The notes under the pieces are model-generated. The model searched no databases, was not told the origin of the DNA, and saw only the letters and a program-made list of their open reading frames with translations. Below, one piece after another: positions 18,073-27,201 of a DNA stretch of 64,000 nucleotides. The translations under genes were made by a program, and so were the position numbers. The number at the start of each line of letters is the position of its first letter. Within the stretch, counting starts at the first letter, position 1. Where the stretch lies: NCBI GenBank assembly GCA_963842975.1, contig CAWJIH010000007.1, positions 62,001-126,000 on the forward strand. The letters run 5' to 3'. This DNA is from JACJWR01 sp963842975 (GTDB lineage Bacteria > Actinomycetota > Actinomycetes > S36-B12 > UBA10799).

Positions 18073-20430
18073 TCATCCCACGTAGTCGGCGAGATGGCTG
18101 CCGGTCAAAGTGGAGCGGGAGGCAACGATTTCTGCAGGAGTCCCCTCGAACACCACCCGGCCGCCATCGTGGCCGGCGCCGGGGCCAAGGTCGATGAGCC
18201 AATCTGCGTGCGCCATCACCGCTTGATGGTGTTCGATCACGATCACCGAGGTCCCCGAATCAACCAGTCGATCCAGCAACCCCAACAGTTGTTCCACGTC
18301 GGCGAGGTGGAGCCCGGTGGTGGGTTCGTCAAGGACGAACACAGTGCCTTTGCCGCCCATCTGAGTGGCAAGTTTGAGGCGCTGACGTTCGCCACCGGAG
18401 AGCGTCGTGAGGGGTTGACCGATTGTCAGGTAGCCCAGACCCACGTCAGCCAGGCGCGTCAGGATGCGGTGGGCCGCGGGGATCCGGGAATCACCAGCGG
18501 CGAAGAAAGCCTCGGCTTCGGTCACCGACATCGCCAATACCTCGCTGATGTCGCGGCCACCGAAGTGGTAGTCCAGCACAGCCGCTTGGAACCGTTTGCC
18601 CTCGCACTCCACACACACCGTTGCCACCCCCGCCATCATGGCGAGGTCCGTGTAGATCACCCCCGCCCCCTTGCAGGCCGGGCAGGCGCCTTCGGAGTTC
18701 GAACTGAACAGCGCGGGTTTGACCCCGTTGGCTTTCGCAAACGCCTTGCGAATCGGGTCCAGCAGCCCGGTGTAGGTGGCCGGGTTGCTGCGGCGGGACC
18801 CACGGATCCCCGACTGGTCGACCACCACAACATCGTCGCGTGTGGCCACCGAGCCATCAATGAGCGAACTCTTACCCGACCCCGCAACTCCAGTGATCAC
18901 CACCAGCACCCCGAGTGGAATGTCGACGTCCACATCGCGCAGGTTGTTGGCCGAGGCCCCACGCACCTCGAGCGCGCCCACCGCCGAGCGCACGGACGGT
19001 TTCAGTGCGGCTCGGTCCCCGAGGTGACGTCCAGTCAGGGTGTCACTGGCGCGCAGTTGAGCGACTGGGCCTTCGAAGACAACCTCCCCGCCGCCCGCTC
19101 CCGCACCCGGACCCAGATCCACCACGTGGTCGGCGATTTGGATGACCTCGGGTTTGTGCTCCACCACCAGCACGGTGTTGCCCTTGTCGCGGAGCCGCTG
19201 CAGCAGCGTGTTCATGCGGCCAATGTCGTGCGGGTGCAGCCCGATGGTCGGTTCGTCGAAGACGTAGGTGACATCGGTAAGGGCCGATCCGAGGTGGCGG
19301 ATCATCTTCGTGCGCTGGGCTTCACCGCCGGAGAGGGTGCCCGACGACCGGTCGAGCGAGAGGTACCCCAGGCCAATCTCCACGAACGAATCGAGCGTGT
19401 GACGAAGAGCGCTCAGCAGCGGCGCGACGCCAGGATCGTCCAACCCAGTCACCCATCGGGCTAAGTCGCTGATCTGCATCGCGCAAGCATCAGCGATGCT
19501 CACACCGTCGATAGTCGAGGACCGCGCCGCCTCGTTCAGCCGGGTGCCCCCACAATCTGGGCACGCTGCGAACACCACAGCCCGCTCCACGAATGCCCGG
19601 ATATGCGGCTGCATCGCCTCCAGATCTTTGGACAGATACGACTTCTGAATTTGCGGAAGCAGGCCCGCGTAGGTCAGGTTGATGCCGTCAATTTTGATCT
19701 TGGTTGGTTCCCGCTGCAGGAGGTCGTGCATCTCTTGCTCGGAATAGTCGCGAATGGGCTTGTCCGGGTCGAAGTAGCCGCAGCCGCGATAGATCCGCCC
19801 GTACCAGCCGTCCATGGTGTAGCCGGGCACGGTGAGGGCACCCTCGTTCAGCGACTTCGATTCGTCATAGAGCGCGGCGAGGTTGAAGTCCGAAACGCTG
19901 CCCATACCTTCACAGCGCGGACACATCCCGCCGGTGATCGAGAAAGTCCGGCGCTCGGCCTTGGCGCTGGATCCGCGCTCGACGGTAATGGCCCCCGCAC
20001 CGTGGGCAGACGCAACGTTGAACGAATAGGCCTGCGGTGAACCGATATGGGGTTGGCCGAGTCTGCTGAACAAGATGCGCAACATGGCATTGGCATCGGT
20101 GACCGTGCCCACCGTGGAGCGGGCATTGGCACCGAGGCGTTCCTGATCCACCACGATGGCGGTGGTGAGGCCTTCCAGCACGTCGACGTCAGGGCGTCCA
20201 AGCGACGGCATGAAACCCTGCAGGAAGGCGCTGTACGTCTCGTTGATCAGACGCTGCGATTCGGCCGCGATGGTGGCGAACACCAGCGAACTCTTGCCGG
20301 ATCCAGACACCCCGGTGAACACCGTGAGTCGGCGCTTGGGCAGGTCCACGCTGATGTCGCGCAGGTTGTTCTCGCGAGCCCCCTTGACCCTGATCAGATC
20401 GTGGGAATCGGCTGGATGGTGAGGGCCCAT
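18073..20430 (-). CDS. Short UvrA-like ABC ATPase
   Basis: 785 residues, against about 940-1000 in canonical UvrA. It has both ABC halves: Walker A GVSGSGKSSL and GVAGSGKSSL, signatures LSGGEAQR and LSGGERQR, and Walker B VFDEPTIGLHP and VLDEPTTGLHL. Zinc-binding CPRCEG, CPDCGG and CPACKG/CVECEG pairs are present. The shortness reflects reduced insertion domains. Proteins of this short class often accompany drug or oxidant resistance rather than general excision repair; here no UvrB or UvrC is near. ATG 20430 was chosen because TGGAG sits six bases upstream; the frame extends further but without a site and into the divergent promoter area. Confidence 0.9.
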   Translation of the reverse strand: MGPHHPADSHDLIRVKGARENNLRDISVDLPKRRLTVFTGVSGSGKSSLVFATIAAESQRLINETYSAFLQGFMPSLGRPDVDVLEGLTTAIVVDQERLGANARSTVGTVTDANAMLRILFSRLGQPHIGSPQAYSFNVASAHGAGAITVERGSSAKAERRTFSITGGMCPRCEGMGSVSDFNLAALYDESKSLNEGALTVPGYTMDGWYGRIYRGCGYFDPDKPIRDYSEQEMHDLLQREPTKIKIDGINLTYAGLLPQIQKSYLSKDLEAMQPHIRAFVERAVVFAACPDCGGTRLNEAARSSTIDGVSIADACAMQISDLARWVTGLDDPGVAPLLSALRHTLDSFVEIGLGYLSLDRSSGTLSGGEAQRTKMIRHLGSALTDVTYVFDEPTIGLHPHDIGRMNTLLQRLRDKGNTVLVVEHKPEVIQIADHVVDLGPGAGAGGGEVVFEGPVAQLRASDTLTGRHLGDRAALKPSVRSAVGALEVRGASANNLRDVDVDIPLGVLVVITGVAGSGKSSLIDGSVATRDDVVVVDQSGIRGSRRSNPATYTGLLDPIRKAFAKANGVKPALFSSNSEGACPACKGAGVIYTDLAMMAGVATVCVECEGKRFQAAVLDYHFGGRDISEVLAMSVTEAEAFFAAGDSRIPAAHRILTRLADVGLGYLTIGQPLTTLSGGERQRLKLATQMGGKGTVFVLDEPTTGLHLADVEQLLGLLDRLVDSGTSVIVIEHHQAVMAHADWLIDLGPGAGHDGGRVVFEGTPAEIVASRSTLTGSHLADYVG

Positions 20431-20576
20431 GAGATCTCCATTCCTGGCCACGGCAACCTCGTGCACCATACTGGCGGTTGGCACCGACAAGGGCGGTGAT
20501 GCCATCACGAAATCGCCGGTGCTGTGATCATGGGAATTCGAAGGAGCCGCCGTCCTGACGTCGATACGCTCAGCCC

Positions 20577-21509
20577 ATGAGCCGATGGGTGACGCGAATC
20601 GTGTCCGTTTTGGCACTTGTTGTGGTTGCGTGGGTGCTGGTCACGGCGTGGCCGGTGGTGGTGCACGGGCATCCGTTGTACGCGGCGCTCCTGGGGCTCA
20701 CCGTCATCGGTGCGGTGATCGCGCTGGTGCGTTCGCTGCCGCAACGGGATCCACGCTCAGGCTGGCGGCGGGTGTTGTGGGTGGTGAGTGTGGTGGCCGC
20801 AATCATCTGGATTGGCACCATCGCCTGGCTGAAGCCATTCAGTGCCCAGGAACCCTCCTTGGCCGCGATGCAATCCGACGATGAGGTGACCGTCACCGAA
20901 ACCCCGACCGCGATCGTGATGGCGCCCGCGCAGGGGGCGCCGACCACCGGGGTGCTGTTCCAACCAGGAGCGCGGGTGGATGCGAGAGCCTACGCCGGTC
21001 TCATGCGTCCACTTGCCGCAGGTGGCGATCTGGTGGTGATCCCGAAGCAGCCGATCGGTTTGGCGTTCCTGTCCACAGGGGCACTTGCCACCGCCCGCTC
21101 GGCGCATCCGGAAATCAAGAACTGGGTGGTTGGAGGCCATTCGTTGGGCGGAACGGTGGCGTCGTCAACGGCCCTGAGCGATGCGGAGGAGTCAGCGACG
21201 GCCCCAGTGACTGGACTGCTGCTGTACGCCTCCTACCCGGCCAGCGACTCACGGGCGATGAACGCTAGCGTCTTGTCGATTTCCGGCAGCGAGGACGGCC
21301 TGGCAACCCCGGACGACATCGCAGCTTCGAAGGCCAACCTGCCAGAGTCGGCACAATTCGTGGTGGTGGAGGGCGGCACTCACGCCTTTTTCGGCGACTA
21401 TGGCTCGCAACCCGGTGACGGTGTTCCGGGCATCTCAAGGGCCGACGCCCAAGCCCAGATCGTGGACGCATCAACCGACTTCTTGGGGAGTCTCCCGGTC
21501 CGCAACTAG
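20577..21509 (+). CDS. Membrane-anchored alpha/beta hydrolase
   Basis: 310 residues. Three hydrophobic segments occupy about the first 90 residues, leaving an external C-terminal hydrolase domain. The nucleophile elbow is GGHSLGG, the acid is likely in SGSEDG and the histidine in EGGTHAFFGDYG, giving a plausible Ser-Asp-His triad. This layout matches the actinobacterial alpha/beta hydrolase (DLH-like) membrane proteins. Substrate unknown. Divergent from the UvrA-like gene (146 bases between starts) and convergent with the GH13 gene, stops overlapping by four bases. Confidence 0.8.
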   Translation: MSRWVTRIVSVLALVVVAWVLVTAWPVVVHGHPLYAALLGLTVIGAVIALVRSLPQRDPRSGWRRVLWVVSVVAAIIWIGTIAWLKPFSAQEPSLAAMQSDDEVTVTETPTAIVMAPAQGAPTTGVLFQPGARVDARAYAGLMRPLAAGGDLVVIPKQPIGLAFLSTGALATARSAHPEIKNWVVGGHSLGGTVASSTALSDAEESATAPVTGLLLYASYPASDSRAMNASVLSISGSEDGLATPDDIAASKANLPESAQFVVVEGGTHAFFGDYGSQPGDGVPGISRADAQAQIVDASTDFLGSLPVRN

Positions 21510-23164
21510 TGGGCGAGGTCGGAAATCGAAAAGATGCCGAAGCCGTACGGCGCGGTGTGCACGTGACGCCCAGACACCGTCACGCCCCGGACGAACACGG
21601 GCTCCAGTTCGCACCCATCGGCCCACGATCCAGTTGTGGTCGCCGAGGCTGCCACGGACACGCTTCGGGTCTGGCCCGAGGGGTTGACCACCACCAGATA
21701 CTCGCCGCCTCTGGAATACACGAGCGGGTATCCGGAGTGGAGCACGATGGTGTCGGCGCCGGTGCCAAGTCCGGGGTGGGCGGCCCGAATCGACAGCAAC
21801 TGCCGCACCAGCGACAACAGCGAATCCGGATCAGCTTCCTGCTCGGCCACCGTCACTCGCCCCGGGTCGGGGTCGATGGGAAGGTACAGACGTTCCGGAT
21901 CCGCCGACGAGAACCCCGCGTTCACCCCCGCTGCCCAATGCATCGGGGTGCGTGCTCCGGCCCGGTTGTAGAGCCCGGGGAAGCACACGCTGCCTTCCAC
22001 ATTGGGCAGGTTCGGCTGGTAGGGCAGGCCGATCTCGTCGCCGTAGTAGATCACCGGCACCGAACCCCACGTCAGCAGAAAGGCGAAAGCCGGGCCCAAC
22101 TGGTGGACTCCACTGCGTTCGCCGCAGGCCAGCCGGGCGAAGTCGTGGTCGGATGTGCCCATAAGCACCAATCGATCCGGCTGGCGGCCTCGAAGTCCCT
22201 CCCAGCCCTCGCGGAAAACATCGAGTGACCCCTGCCCAGCCGAATCGAAGTAGCACGGGCCAGGTTGCTGATCCGGCAGCCTGCCCGCTGCACCGTTGCT
22301 GAAAAGCGACAGGTGCTCGTCGGAGATCGCGAGGAAGAAGTCAGCGTCGAATGCCGATGCGCTTTGCGAGGCCGGTTCCACACCTTCGGGAATCAGCACC
22401 GCATCGGGATAACTCTTGGCCAGCCAACTGCGCAGTTCGCGCCAAAGAGCCATCGTCGCCGCGAGGTCTGGATCGTCTTTCACCAGCGAGAACGCCATGT
22501 CGACGCGGAACCCGGAAGCGCCGCGATCCAGCCAATAGCTCATGATCTGCCGGAGTTCGGCGCGGTTGTGCAGTGGGCCAGGGGCATCAACGGGTTGCCG
22601 CCACGGCTCGTCATCGCGCAGCGTGGCGTAGCCGAAGTTCAGCGCGGGTTGGGTGTCGAAGAAGTTCTTGAGGTAGTACCCACGCCGAGGTCCCGGTGAT
22701 TGCACCCAGGCAGCGGATCCCAGCACACCGACGTCGGCGAGGCCTGACTGATCAGCGTCGGCCCAGATGTAGCGATCGGCGGTGTTGGAGATGGAACTGT
22801 CGCTGGCCAATTCGTGCTGGAACCAAGCGTGGGCGGTCGAGGTGTGGCCCACGACGAGGTCGAGCAGCACCCGAATGCCGCGTTCTTTGGCCGCTGCCAT
22901 GAACTCGATCAGGTCCGCGTTGGTTCCATACCGCGGTGCAACCGTGTAGTAGTCGGCCACGTCGTAGCCAGCGTCGTTGAACGGCGATGTGAAGCACGGG
23001 TGCAGCCAGATCGTGTTGATACCGAGTGATGCGACGTAGTCGAGGCGGGAGATTGCCCCCTTGAAATCGCCGATCCCATCGCCGTTGGAGTCACAGAAGG
23101 ACTGCGGGTAAATCTCGTAGATCACCGCATCAGACAGCCAACTCACGGCTTCGAATGTCTCCAT
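21506..23164 (-). CDS. GH13 alpha-glucosidase/amylase-family glycosidase
   Basis: 552 residues with the GH13 (beta/alpha)8 barrel. Visible motifs: AVIYEIYPQSFCDSNGDGIG at the start, DLVVGHTS region I, GFRVDMAFS with nucleophile D222, LIPEGVEP with acid/base E260, and GTSDHDFARL containing the third carboxylate. Acts on alpha-1,4 or alpha-1,6 glucans, sucrose or trehalose; the oligo-1,6-glucosidase/amylosucrase-like arrangement does not settle the substrate. No signal peptide from ATG 23164, so probably cytoplasmic. The site before this ATG is weak, and 46 upstream codons in frame look non-coding and would invade the moaA promoter. Confidence 0.88.
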   Translation of the reverse strand: METFEAVSWLSDAVIYEIYPQSFCDSNGDGIGDFKGAISRLDYVASLGINTIWLHPCFTSPFNDAGYDVADYYTVAPRYGTNADLIEFMAAAKERGIRVLLDLVVGHTSTAHAWFQHELASDSSISNTADRYIWADADQSGLADVGVLGSAAWVQSPGPRRGYYLKNFFDTQPALNFGYATLRDDEPWRQPVDAPGPLHNRAELRQIMSYWLDRGASGFRVDMAFSLVKDDPDLAATMALWRELRSWLAKSYPDAVLIPEGVEPASQSASAFDADFFLAISDEHLSLFSNGAAGRLPDQQPGPCYFDSAGQGSLDVFREGWEGLRGRQPDRLVLMGTSDHDFARLACGERSGVHQLGPAFAFLLTWGSVPVIYYGDEIGLPYQPNLPNVEGSVCFPGLYNRAGARTPMHWAAGVNAGFSSADPERLYLPIDPDPGRVTVAEQEADPDSLLSLVRQLLSIRAAHPGLGTGADTIVLHSGYPLVYSRGGEYLVVVNPSGQTRSVSVAASATTTGSWADGCELEPVFVRGVTVSGRHVHTAPYGFGIFSISDLAH

Positions 23165-23242
23165 GCGCGGGCACCGCGCTGGGTGCTGGTGGCAAAGGCA
23201 TCGGTGCGGGCGGGGTTCCTGGGCACACCGGAAGGCTAGTAC

Positions 23243-23257
23243 TCCCCGCCACGGGGA
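23243..23257 (+). promoter_or_regulatory. Short hairpin just upstream of moaA
   Basis: A six-base-pair stem (tccccg/cgggga) with a three-base loop ends 14 bases before the moaA ATG, directly ahead of the AAGGTG ribosome-binding site. It is much too small for the molybdenum-cofactor riboswitch; a modest effect on translation is possible. Confidence 0.3.
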
Positions 23258-23271
23258 AGTAAGGTGCCTCG

Positions 23272-24258
23272 ATGGCACTCGTGGACACTCATGGTCGAAC
23301 ACACACGGATCTTCGGGTGTCGCTCACGGACCGGTGCTCCCTGCGCTGCACCTACTGCATGCCTGCGGAAGGGTTGCCTTGGCTGCCTGGCACCGCACTG
23401 CTCGCCACCCCGGAATTGCTGCGCCTGGTTGGCATCGCCGTCGCCGCAGGAATCACCAGTGTTCGCCTCACCGGCGGCGAGCCGCTGCTGCGTCCCGACG
23501 TGGTCGAGATCGTGGCGGCCATCACGAACCTGCCGACCAGGCCCGAGGTATCGCTCACCACGAATGGTCTGCGCCTTCCAGAGTTGGCCCCGCAACTAGC
23601 GGATGCCGGGCTCACCCGCGTCAACATCAGTCTGGACACCCTCGACCGGGACACCTTCCGAGAGTTGACCAAACGTGATCGGCTGGCGGACACCCTCGAG
23701 GGAATCGCCGCGGCGCAGGCCGCCGGCCTGGCCCCAGTGAAGATCAACACCGTGCTGCTGCGCGGCGTCAATGAGCATCAGGCACCGGAGTTGCTGCGTT
23801 GGGCGATGCACATGGGACTGGAGTTGCGGTTCATCGAGCAGATGCCACTCGACCCGCAACATGGGTGGCGGCGCGAGGAAATGGTCAGTGCCGCCGAGAT
23901 TCTCGAGTTGCTCACTGCTGCCGGGTTCGTGCTCACCCCGATGGCTGATCGGGGAAATGCGCCTGCGGAACGTTGGTGGGTGGATGGCGGTCCGCACCGG
24001 GTGGGCCTTGTCGCGTCGGTGTCGGCGCCCTTCTGCGGAGCCTGCAACCGGGTACGCCTCACCGCCGACGGCCAATGGCGCAACTGCCTGTTTGCCCGCG
24101 ATGAAGCGGATCTGCGGGGGCCGCTGCGCGCCGGTGCCTCCGATGCCGAATTGTTGGCCATCATGCGCTCCGAGGTGGTGCGCAAACGACCTGGGCACGG
24201 CCTGGAGGACCCGTCGTTCCGGCAGCCTGCCCGACCCATGTCGGCGATCGGTGGATAA
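23272..24258 (+). CDS. moaA: GTP 3',8-cyclase MoaA
   Basis: 328 residues. The radical-SAM cluster motif is C22-x3-C26-x2-C29 (DRCSLRCTYCMP), and the second [4Fe-4S] cluster that binds GTP is formed by the C-terminal CGACNRVRLTADGQWRNC. LTGGEPLLR is the SAM-binding GGE motif. MoaA converts GTP to 3',8-cyclo-GTP, first step of molybdopterin synthesis. The usual C-terminal GG tail is present (SAIGG). AAGGTG precedes the ATG. No other moa gene is in the window, so the pathway is scattered. Confidence 0.95.
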   Translation: MALVDTHGRTHTDLRVSLTDRCSLRCTYCMPAEGLPWLPGTALLATPELLRLVGIAVAAGITSVRLTGGEPLLRPDVVEIVAAITNLPTRPEVSLTTNGLRLPELAPQLADAGLTRVNISLDTLDRDTFRELTKRDRLADTLEGIAAAQAAGLAPVKINTVLLRGVNEHQAPELLRWAMHMGLELRFIEQMPLDPQHGWRREEMVSAAEILELLTAAGFVLTPMADRGNAPAERWWVDGGPHRVGLVASVSAPFCGACNRVRLTADGQWRNCLFARDEADLRGPLRAGASDAELLAIMRSEVVRKRPGHGLEDPSFRQPARPMSAIGG

Positions 24259-24318
24259 CGCGGTTGCAACTCAACGTTGATCCGCAGCAGCCGCTCTGGC
24301 TCACGTCTCAGGTGACGT

Positions 24319-25068
24319 TCACACTTCTAGGAAACGTTCGTCGGTGAGGTTGTCCCCGGAGCGCACACGCCGGACATAAGGCTGCACGTAATCTCCATCC
24401 GGCCCGTGAATCAGCACCCCACTGACGAGGGCCACATCATCTTCGCCAGGGACGGTCACCGACGACACCAGGTTCCACAGATCCTCGGTCATGATGCGCG
24501 CCACCTGGGTGACCAACTCCACCGGACTCAACGTCGTGATGTCCCCGAGTTCGGCGGTCAACTTGGCGCGGACCAGGGATTGCTCTGGATCCAGCGGATC
24601 GATGTGGGGCCGACCAGCACAGTCGCCACTAACCGGCGGGGCGGGAATCCGGGCGGACTGGGCTGCGGCGATCAGCGATCCGCAGGCGGTGGTCGGGCGT
24701 GATCGGCCGCGCCGCATGACTCGGCCCACAGTGCCGTCGTCGAGCACCCCGATGTGCGGCATCGCGAAGATCACGATTTCCGGATGCCCGGCGGTGTGGG
24801 GGACATGGTCGATGACGGCATTGATGCCCGTGACGCCAGCGAACGGCAAGCCAGACAACGTGCTGAAGTCGAACGCCTGATCCCACCGGCGTCGGATCTC
24901 GGCGCGGTACTCGGCCGCTATCTCGTCCCGACAGGCAGCCGTCACAGCGAGAGCCTCGCCGGGGTAGAAACCGCGCGAGGCGAGCACGTCCCCTTCGTTG
25001 TCGAGGAACTCGTGCAGTTCTTGGGCACCAGGGAACCGCGCTAACACCGCGGGCGGGACTGTGGTCAT
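24319..25068 (-). CDS. LCIB-type (theta-class-like) carbonic anhydrase
   Basis: 249 residues. GLPFAGVTGINAVIDHVP, FAMPHIGVLDDGTVGRVMRR and STTACGSL-like RPTTACGSLIAA correspond to the conserved core of the LCIB/LCIC family of algae, diatoms and bacteria, some of which are zinc carbonic anhydrases. Candidate zinc ligands follow the family's Cys-His-Cys order: C46 (TAACRDE), H105 (MPHIG) and C129 (TACGS). Soluble and cytoplasmic. It is the last gene of a minus-strand series with ppc and alaA, starting 45 bases after alaA, which fits supply or handling of bicarbonate near PEP carboxylase. Family assignment from remembered motifs; activity unproven. Confidence 0.75.
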   Translation of the reverse strand: MTTVPPAVLARFPGAQELHEFLDNEGDVLASRGFYPGEALAVTAACRDEIAAEYRAEIRRRWDQAFDFSTLSGLPFAGVTGINAVIDHVPHTAGHPEIVIFAMPHIGVLDDGTVGRVMRRGRSRPTTACGSLIAAAQSARIPAPPVSGDCAGRPHIDPLDPEQSLVRAKLTAELGDITTLSPVELVTQVARIMTEDLWNLVSSVTVPGEDDVALVSGVLIHGPDGDYVQPYVRRVRSGDNLTDERFLEV

Positions 25069-25113
25069 GACACGAGCGTAGTGCGAAACCCGAATCCGAT
25101 CACAGTCGCATCG

Positions 25114-26400
25114 TTACTGTCGGTAGCCGCCCAGGAACCGCTCCAAGCGGCCGATCGCGTCTTCGAGATCCTCCACATGCGGCAGGGTGACGATCCGAAA
25201 GTGATCCGGGCGGGGCCAGTTGAACCCGGTGCCTTGGACCAGCAGGATGTGCTGATCCACCAGTAGGTCGAGCACAAACCTTTCGTCGTCGACGATCGGG
25301 TGCACCTTCGGGTCCAACTTCGGGAACAGGTAGAGCGCACCCTTCGGTTTGGTGGCCGAGACGCCTGGGATCTGGTTGATCATTTCGTAGGCGATGTCGC
25401 GCTGGGCTCGAAGTCGGCCGCCGGGCAGGATGAGGTCATTGATGCTTTGGCGTCCACCCAGCGCGGTCGCGATTGCATGCTGGGCTGGCACATTCGCGCA
25501 CAGTCGCATGTTGGCCATCACATCGAGGCCTTCGAGGTAGTCCCGGGCGTGCTCCTTCGGTCCGGAAACCACCAGCCAACCGCTGCGGTAGCCCGCAACC
25601 CGATAACTCTTCGACAGCCCGTTGAACGTCAGGCAGAACATGTCCGGGGCGAGGCTGGCCACCGACGTGTGGGTAACACCGTCGTACAGGATCTTGTCGT
25701 AGATCTCGTCGGCCATCAGCACCAGGCCATGGCGGCGGGCGATTGCGACGAGTTCCCGCAGCAACTCGTCGGAGTAGACCGCTCCGGTTGGATTGTTGGG
25801 GTTGATGATCACCAGGGCTTTAGTGCGGTCGGTGATCTTCGCTTCGATGTCGGCCGGGTCTGGGAACCAGTCGGCTTCCTCATCGCAGATGTAGTGCACC
25901 GGGGTGCCACCGGCCAAACTCACCGCAGCAGTCCACAGCGGATAGTCAGGCGCCGGAATCAAAACTTCATCGCCGTTGCTGACCAACGCCTGCAGACTCA
26001 TCACGATCAGTTCGCTCACCCCGTTGCCGAGGTAGACGTCTTCCACGTCGACGCCCTCGATGGGCTTCGTCTGGTAGTACTGCACCACAGCCCGCCGGGC
26101 GTGCAGGAGCCCCTTGGAGTCGGCGTAGCCGGACGCATCAGGCAGTCCGGCGGCCATGTCGGCCACCAGATTGTCGGGCGCTTCGAAGCCGAAGGGCGCC
26201 GGATTGCCGATGTTGAGTTTCAACACCCGGTGCCCGGCGTCTTCGAGTCGTTTCGCCGCTACCAGGACGGGTCCGCGGATGTCGTAGCAGACGTCGCTGA
26301 GTTTGTCTGACTGTCGGACTTCGCGCAGCGGAGCGGGACTCGCGGGGGGAGTGTCGAGGATGGTCACCGGTGGAACCTTTCGTGGGTGGGGCTCGGCCAT
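25114..26400 (-). CDS. alaA: Alanine aminotransferase AlaA (class I/II PLP aminotransferase)
   Basis: 428 residues. The sequence follows E. coli AlaA closely throughout: SDVCYDIRGPVL, LKLNIGNPAPFGFEAPDN, LGNGVSELIVMSLQAL, PAPDYPLWTAAVSLAGG, INPNNPTGAVYS, and the PLP lysine in NGLSKSYRVAG. It interconverts pyruvate and alanine using glutamate. ATG 26400 lacks a ribosome-binding site, whereas GTG 26367 has AAAGG seven bases before it, so the protein may begin there (417 residues, nearer the usual ~405). It follows the methyltransferase gene by 27 bases. Confidence 0.94.
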   Translation of the reverse strand: MAEPHPRKVPPVTILDTPPASPAPLREVRQSDKLSDVCYDIRGPVLVAAKRLEDAGHRVLKLNIGNPAPFGFEAPDNLVADMAAGLPDASGYADSKGLLHARRAVVQYYQTKPIEGVDVEDVYLGNGVSELIVMSLQALVSNGDEVLIPAPDYPLWTAAVSLAGGTPVHYICDEEADWFPDPADIEAKITDRTKALVIINPNNPTGAVYSDELLRELVAIARRHGLVLMADEIYDKILYDGVTHTSVASLAPDMFCLTFNGLSKSYRVAGYRSGWLVVSGPKEHARDYLEGLDVMANMRLCANVPAQHAIATALGGRQSINDLILPGGRLRAQRDIAYEMINQIPGVSATKPKGALYLFPKLDPKVHPIVDDERFVLDLLVDQHILLVQGTGFNWPRPDHFRIVTLPHVEDLEDAIGRLERFLGGYRQ

Positions 26401-26427
26401 TGTGACAGTCAGCCGCTGACTTTCCCG

Positions 26428-27195
26428 TCAGCGGTGCGGCGCGAGTGCCGTGACTCGCATCAGCGGCACCGGCAGTTGGCACCAGCCGGGCAGGCGTTTG
26501 AGCGCCGAAGCTGCCATGCGCAACTGTCGCTGTGAGCGTCCGGGCGTGTACAGCGACCGGACGGCCAGTTCGGCATCGGAATGTTGATCCAGACGGAACG
26601 GGAACCGGTGGCGAACAGTGCTGACCTCGGTGAAACCTGCCCGTTGGAGTTCGTTGCGCGCCGTTGCTGGACCCAGCGAACGGGGCATGGAGCCGGGTCC
26701 CCGCAGGATCGCCGTGAGCGTCAGACCAGCGGGTACGTCCCGGGCGTTTACCGGCCAAAGTGCGGGCACTAGGGCGCCGAATTGCCCGCCCGGGGTGAGG
26801 ACTCGGCGGATCTCGGTCAACGTCTCGGCAAGTGGCACCAGCATGAGAGCCATCGACATCACGACGGTGTCGAAGCTTCCCGACGCAAACGGCAACGATG
26901 TGGTGGTGGCGTTGACCACCGGTCCGCGGCCCAGTGATTGGCCCGCGCGCGCCTCTGCCAGCGAAAGGTCAATGCCGACGTACGCCTCGGCGCGGGGCCC
27001 GAGGTGGGCTTGCATGGGCATGGTCCCGCAGGCGCAGTCGAGCACGCGGCCGATCCTGCTGGTCAGGCCCCCGGCAAGCCAGTCATAGGCGGTGCCCAGG
27101 GACGGGTCCTGAGCATGATCCAGCGCTGATTCGGTGATGCCGGCCCGGTCGCGGTGATACTCGTCGAGGTAGCGCGCCCATCGCTGTGCTTGCAT
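26428..27195 (-). CDS. Class I SAM-dependent methyltransferase
   Basis: 255 residues. Motif I VLDCACGTMPMQAHLG and acidic VGIDLS give the AdoMet site; later SFDTVVMSMALMLVP and LTEIRRVLTPGGQFG are the usual post-motifs of small-molecule (Methyltransf_11) enzymes. It starts six bases after the ppc stop, with GGTGACC in the ppc end acting as ribosome-binding site, so it is coupled to ppc. Substrate unknown; the ppc linkage does not suggest one. Confidence 0.8.
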   Translation of the reverse strand: MQAQRWARYLDEYHRDRAGITESALDHAQDPSLGTAYDWLAGGLTSRIGRVLDCACGTMPMQAHLGPRAEAYVGIDLSLAEARAGQSLGRGPVVNATTTSLPFASGSFDTVVMSMALMLVPLAETLTEIRRVLTPGGQFGALVPALWPVNARDVPAGLTLTAILRGPGSMPRSLGPATARNELQRAGFTEVSTVRHRFPFRLDQHSDAELAVRSLYTPGRSQRQLRMAASALKRLPGWCQLPVPLMRVTALAPHR

Positions 27196-27201
27196 GCACG
27201 G

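Noticed and set aside
18094..19464. Long plus-strand frame over the UvrA-like gene
   Set aside because: High His/Arg/Gln content and no motif; an antisense shadow of a typical ABC protein.
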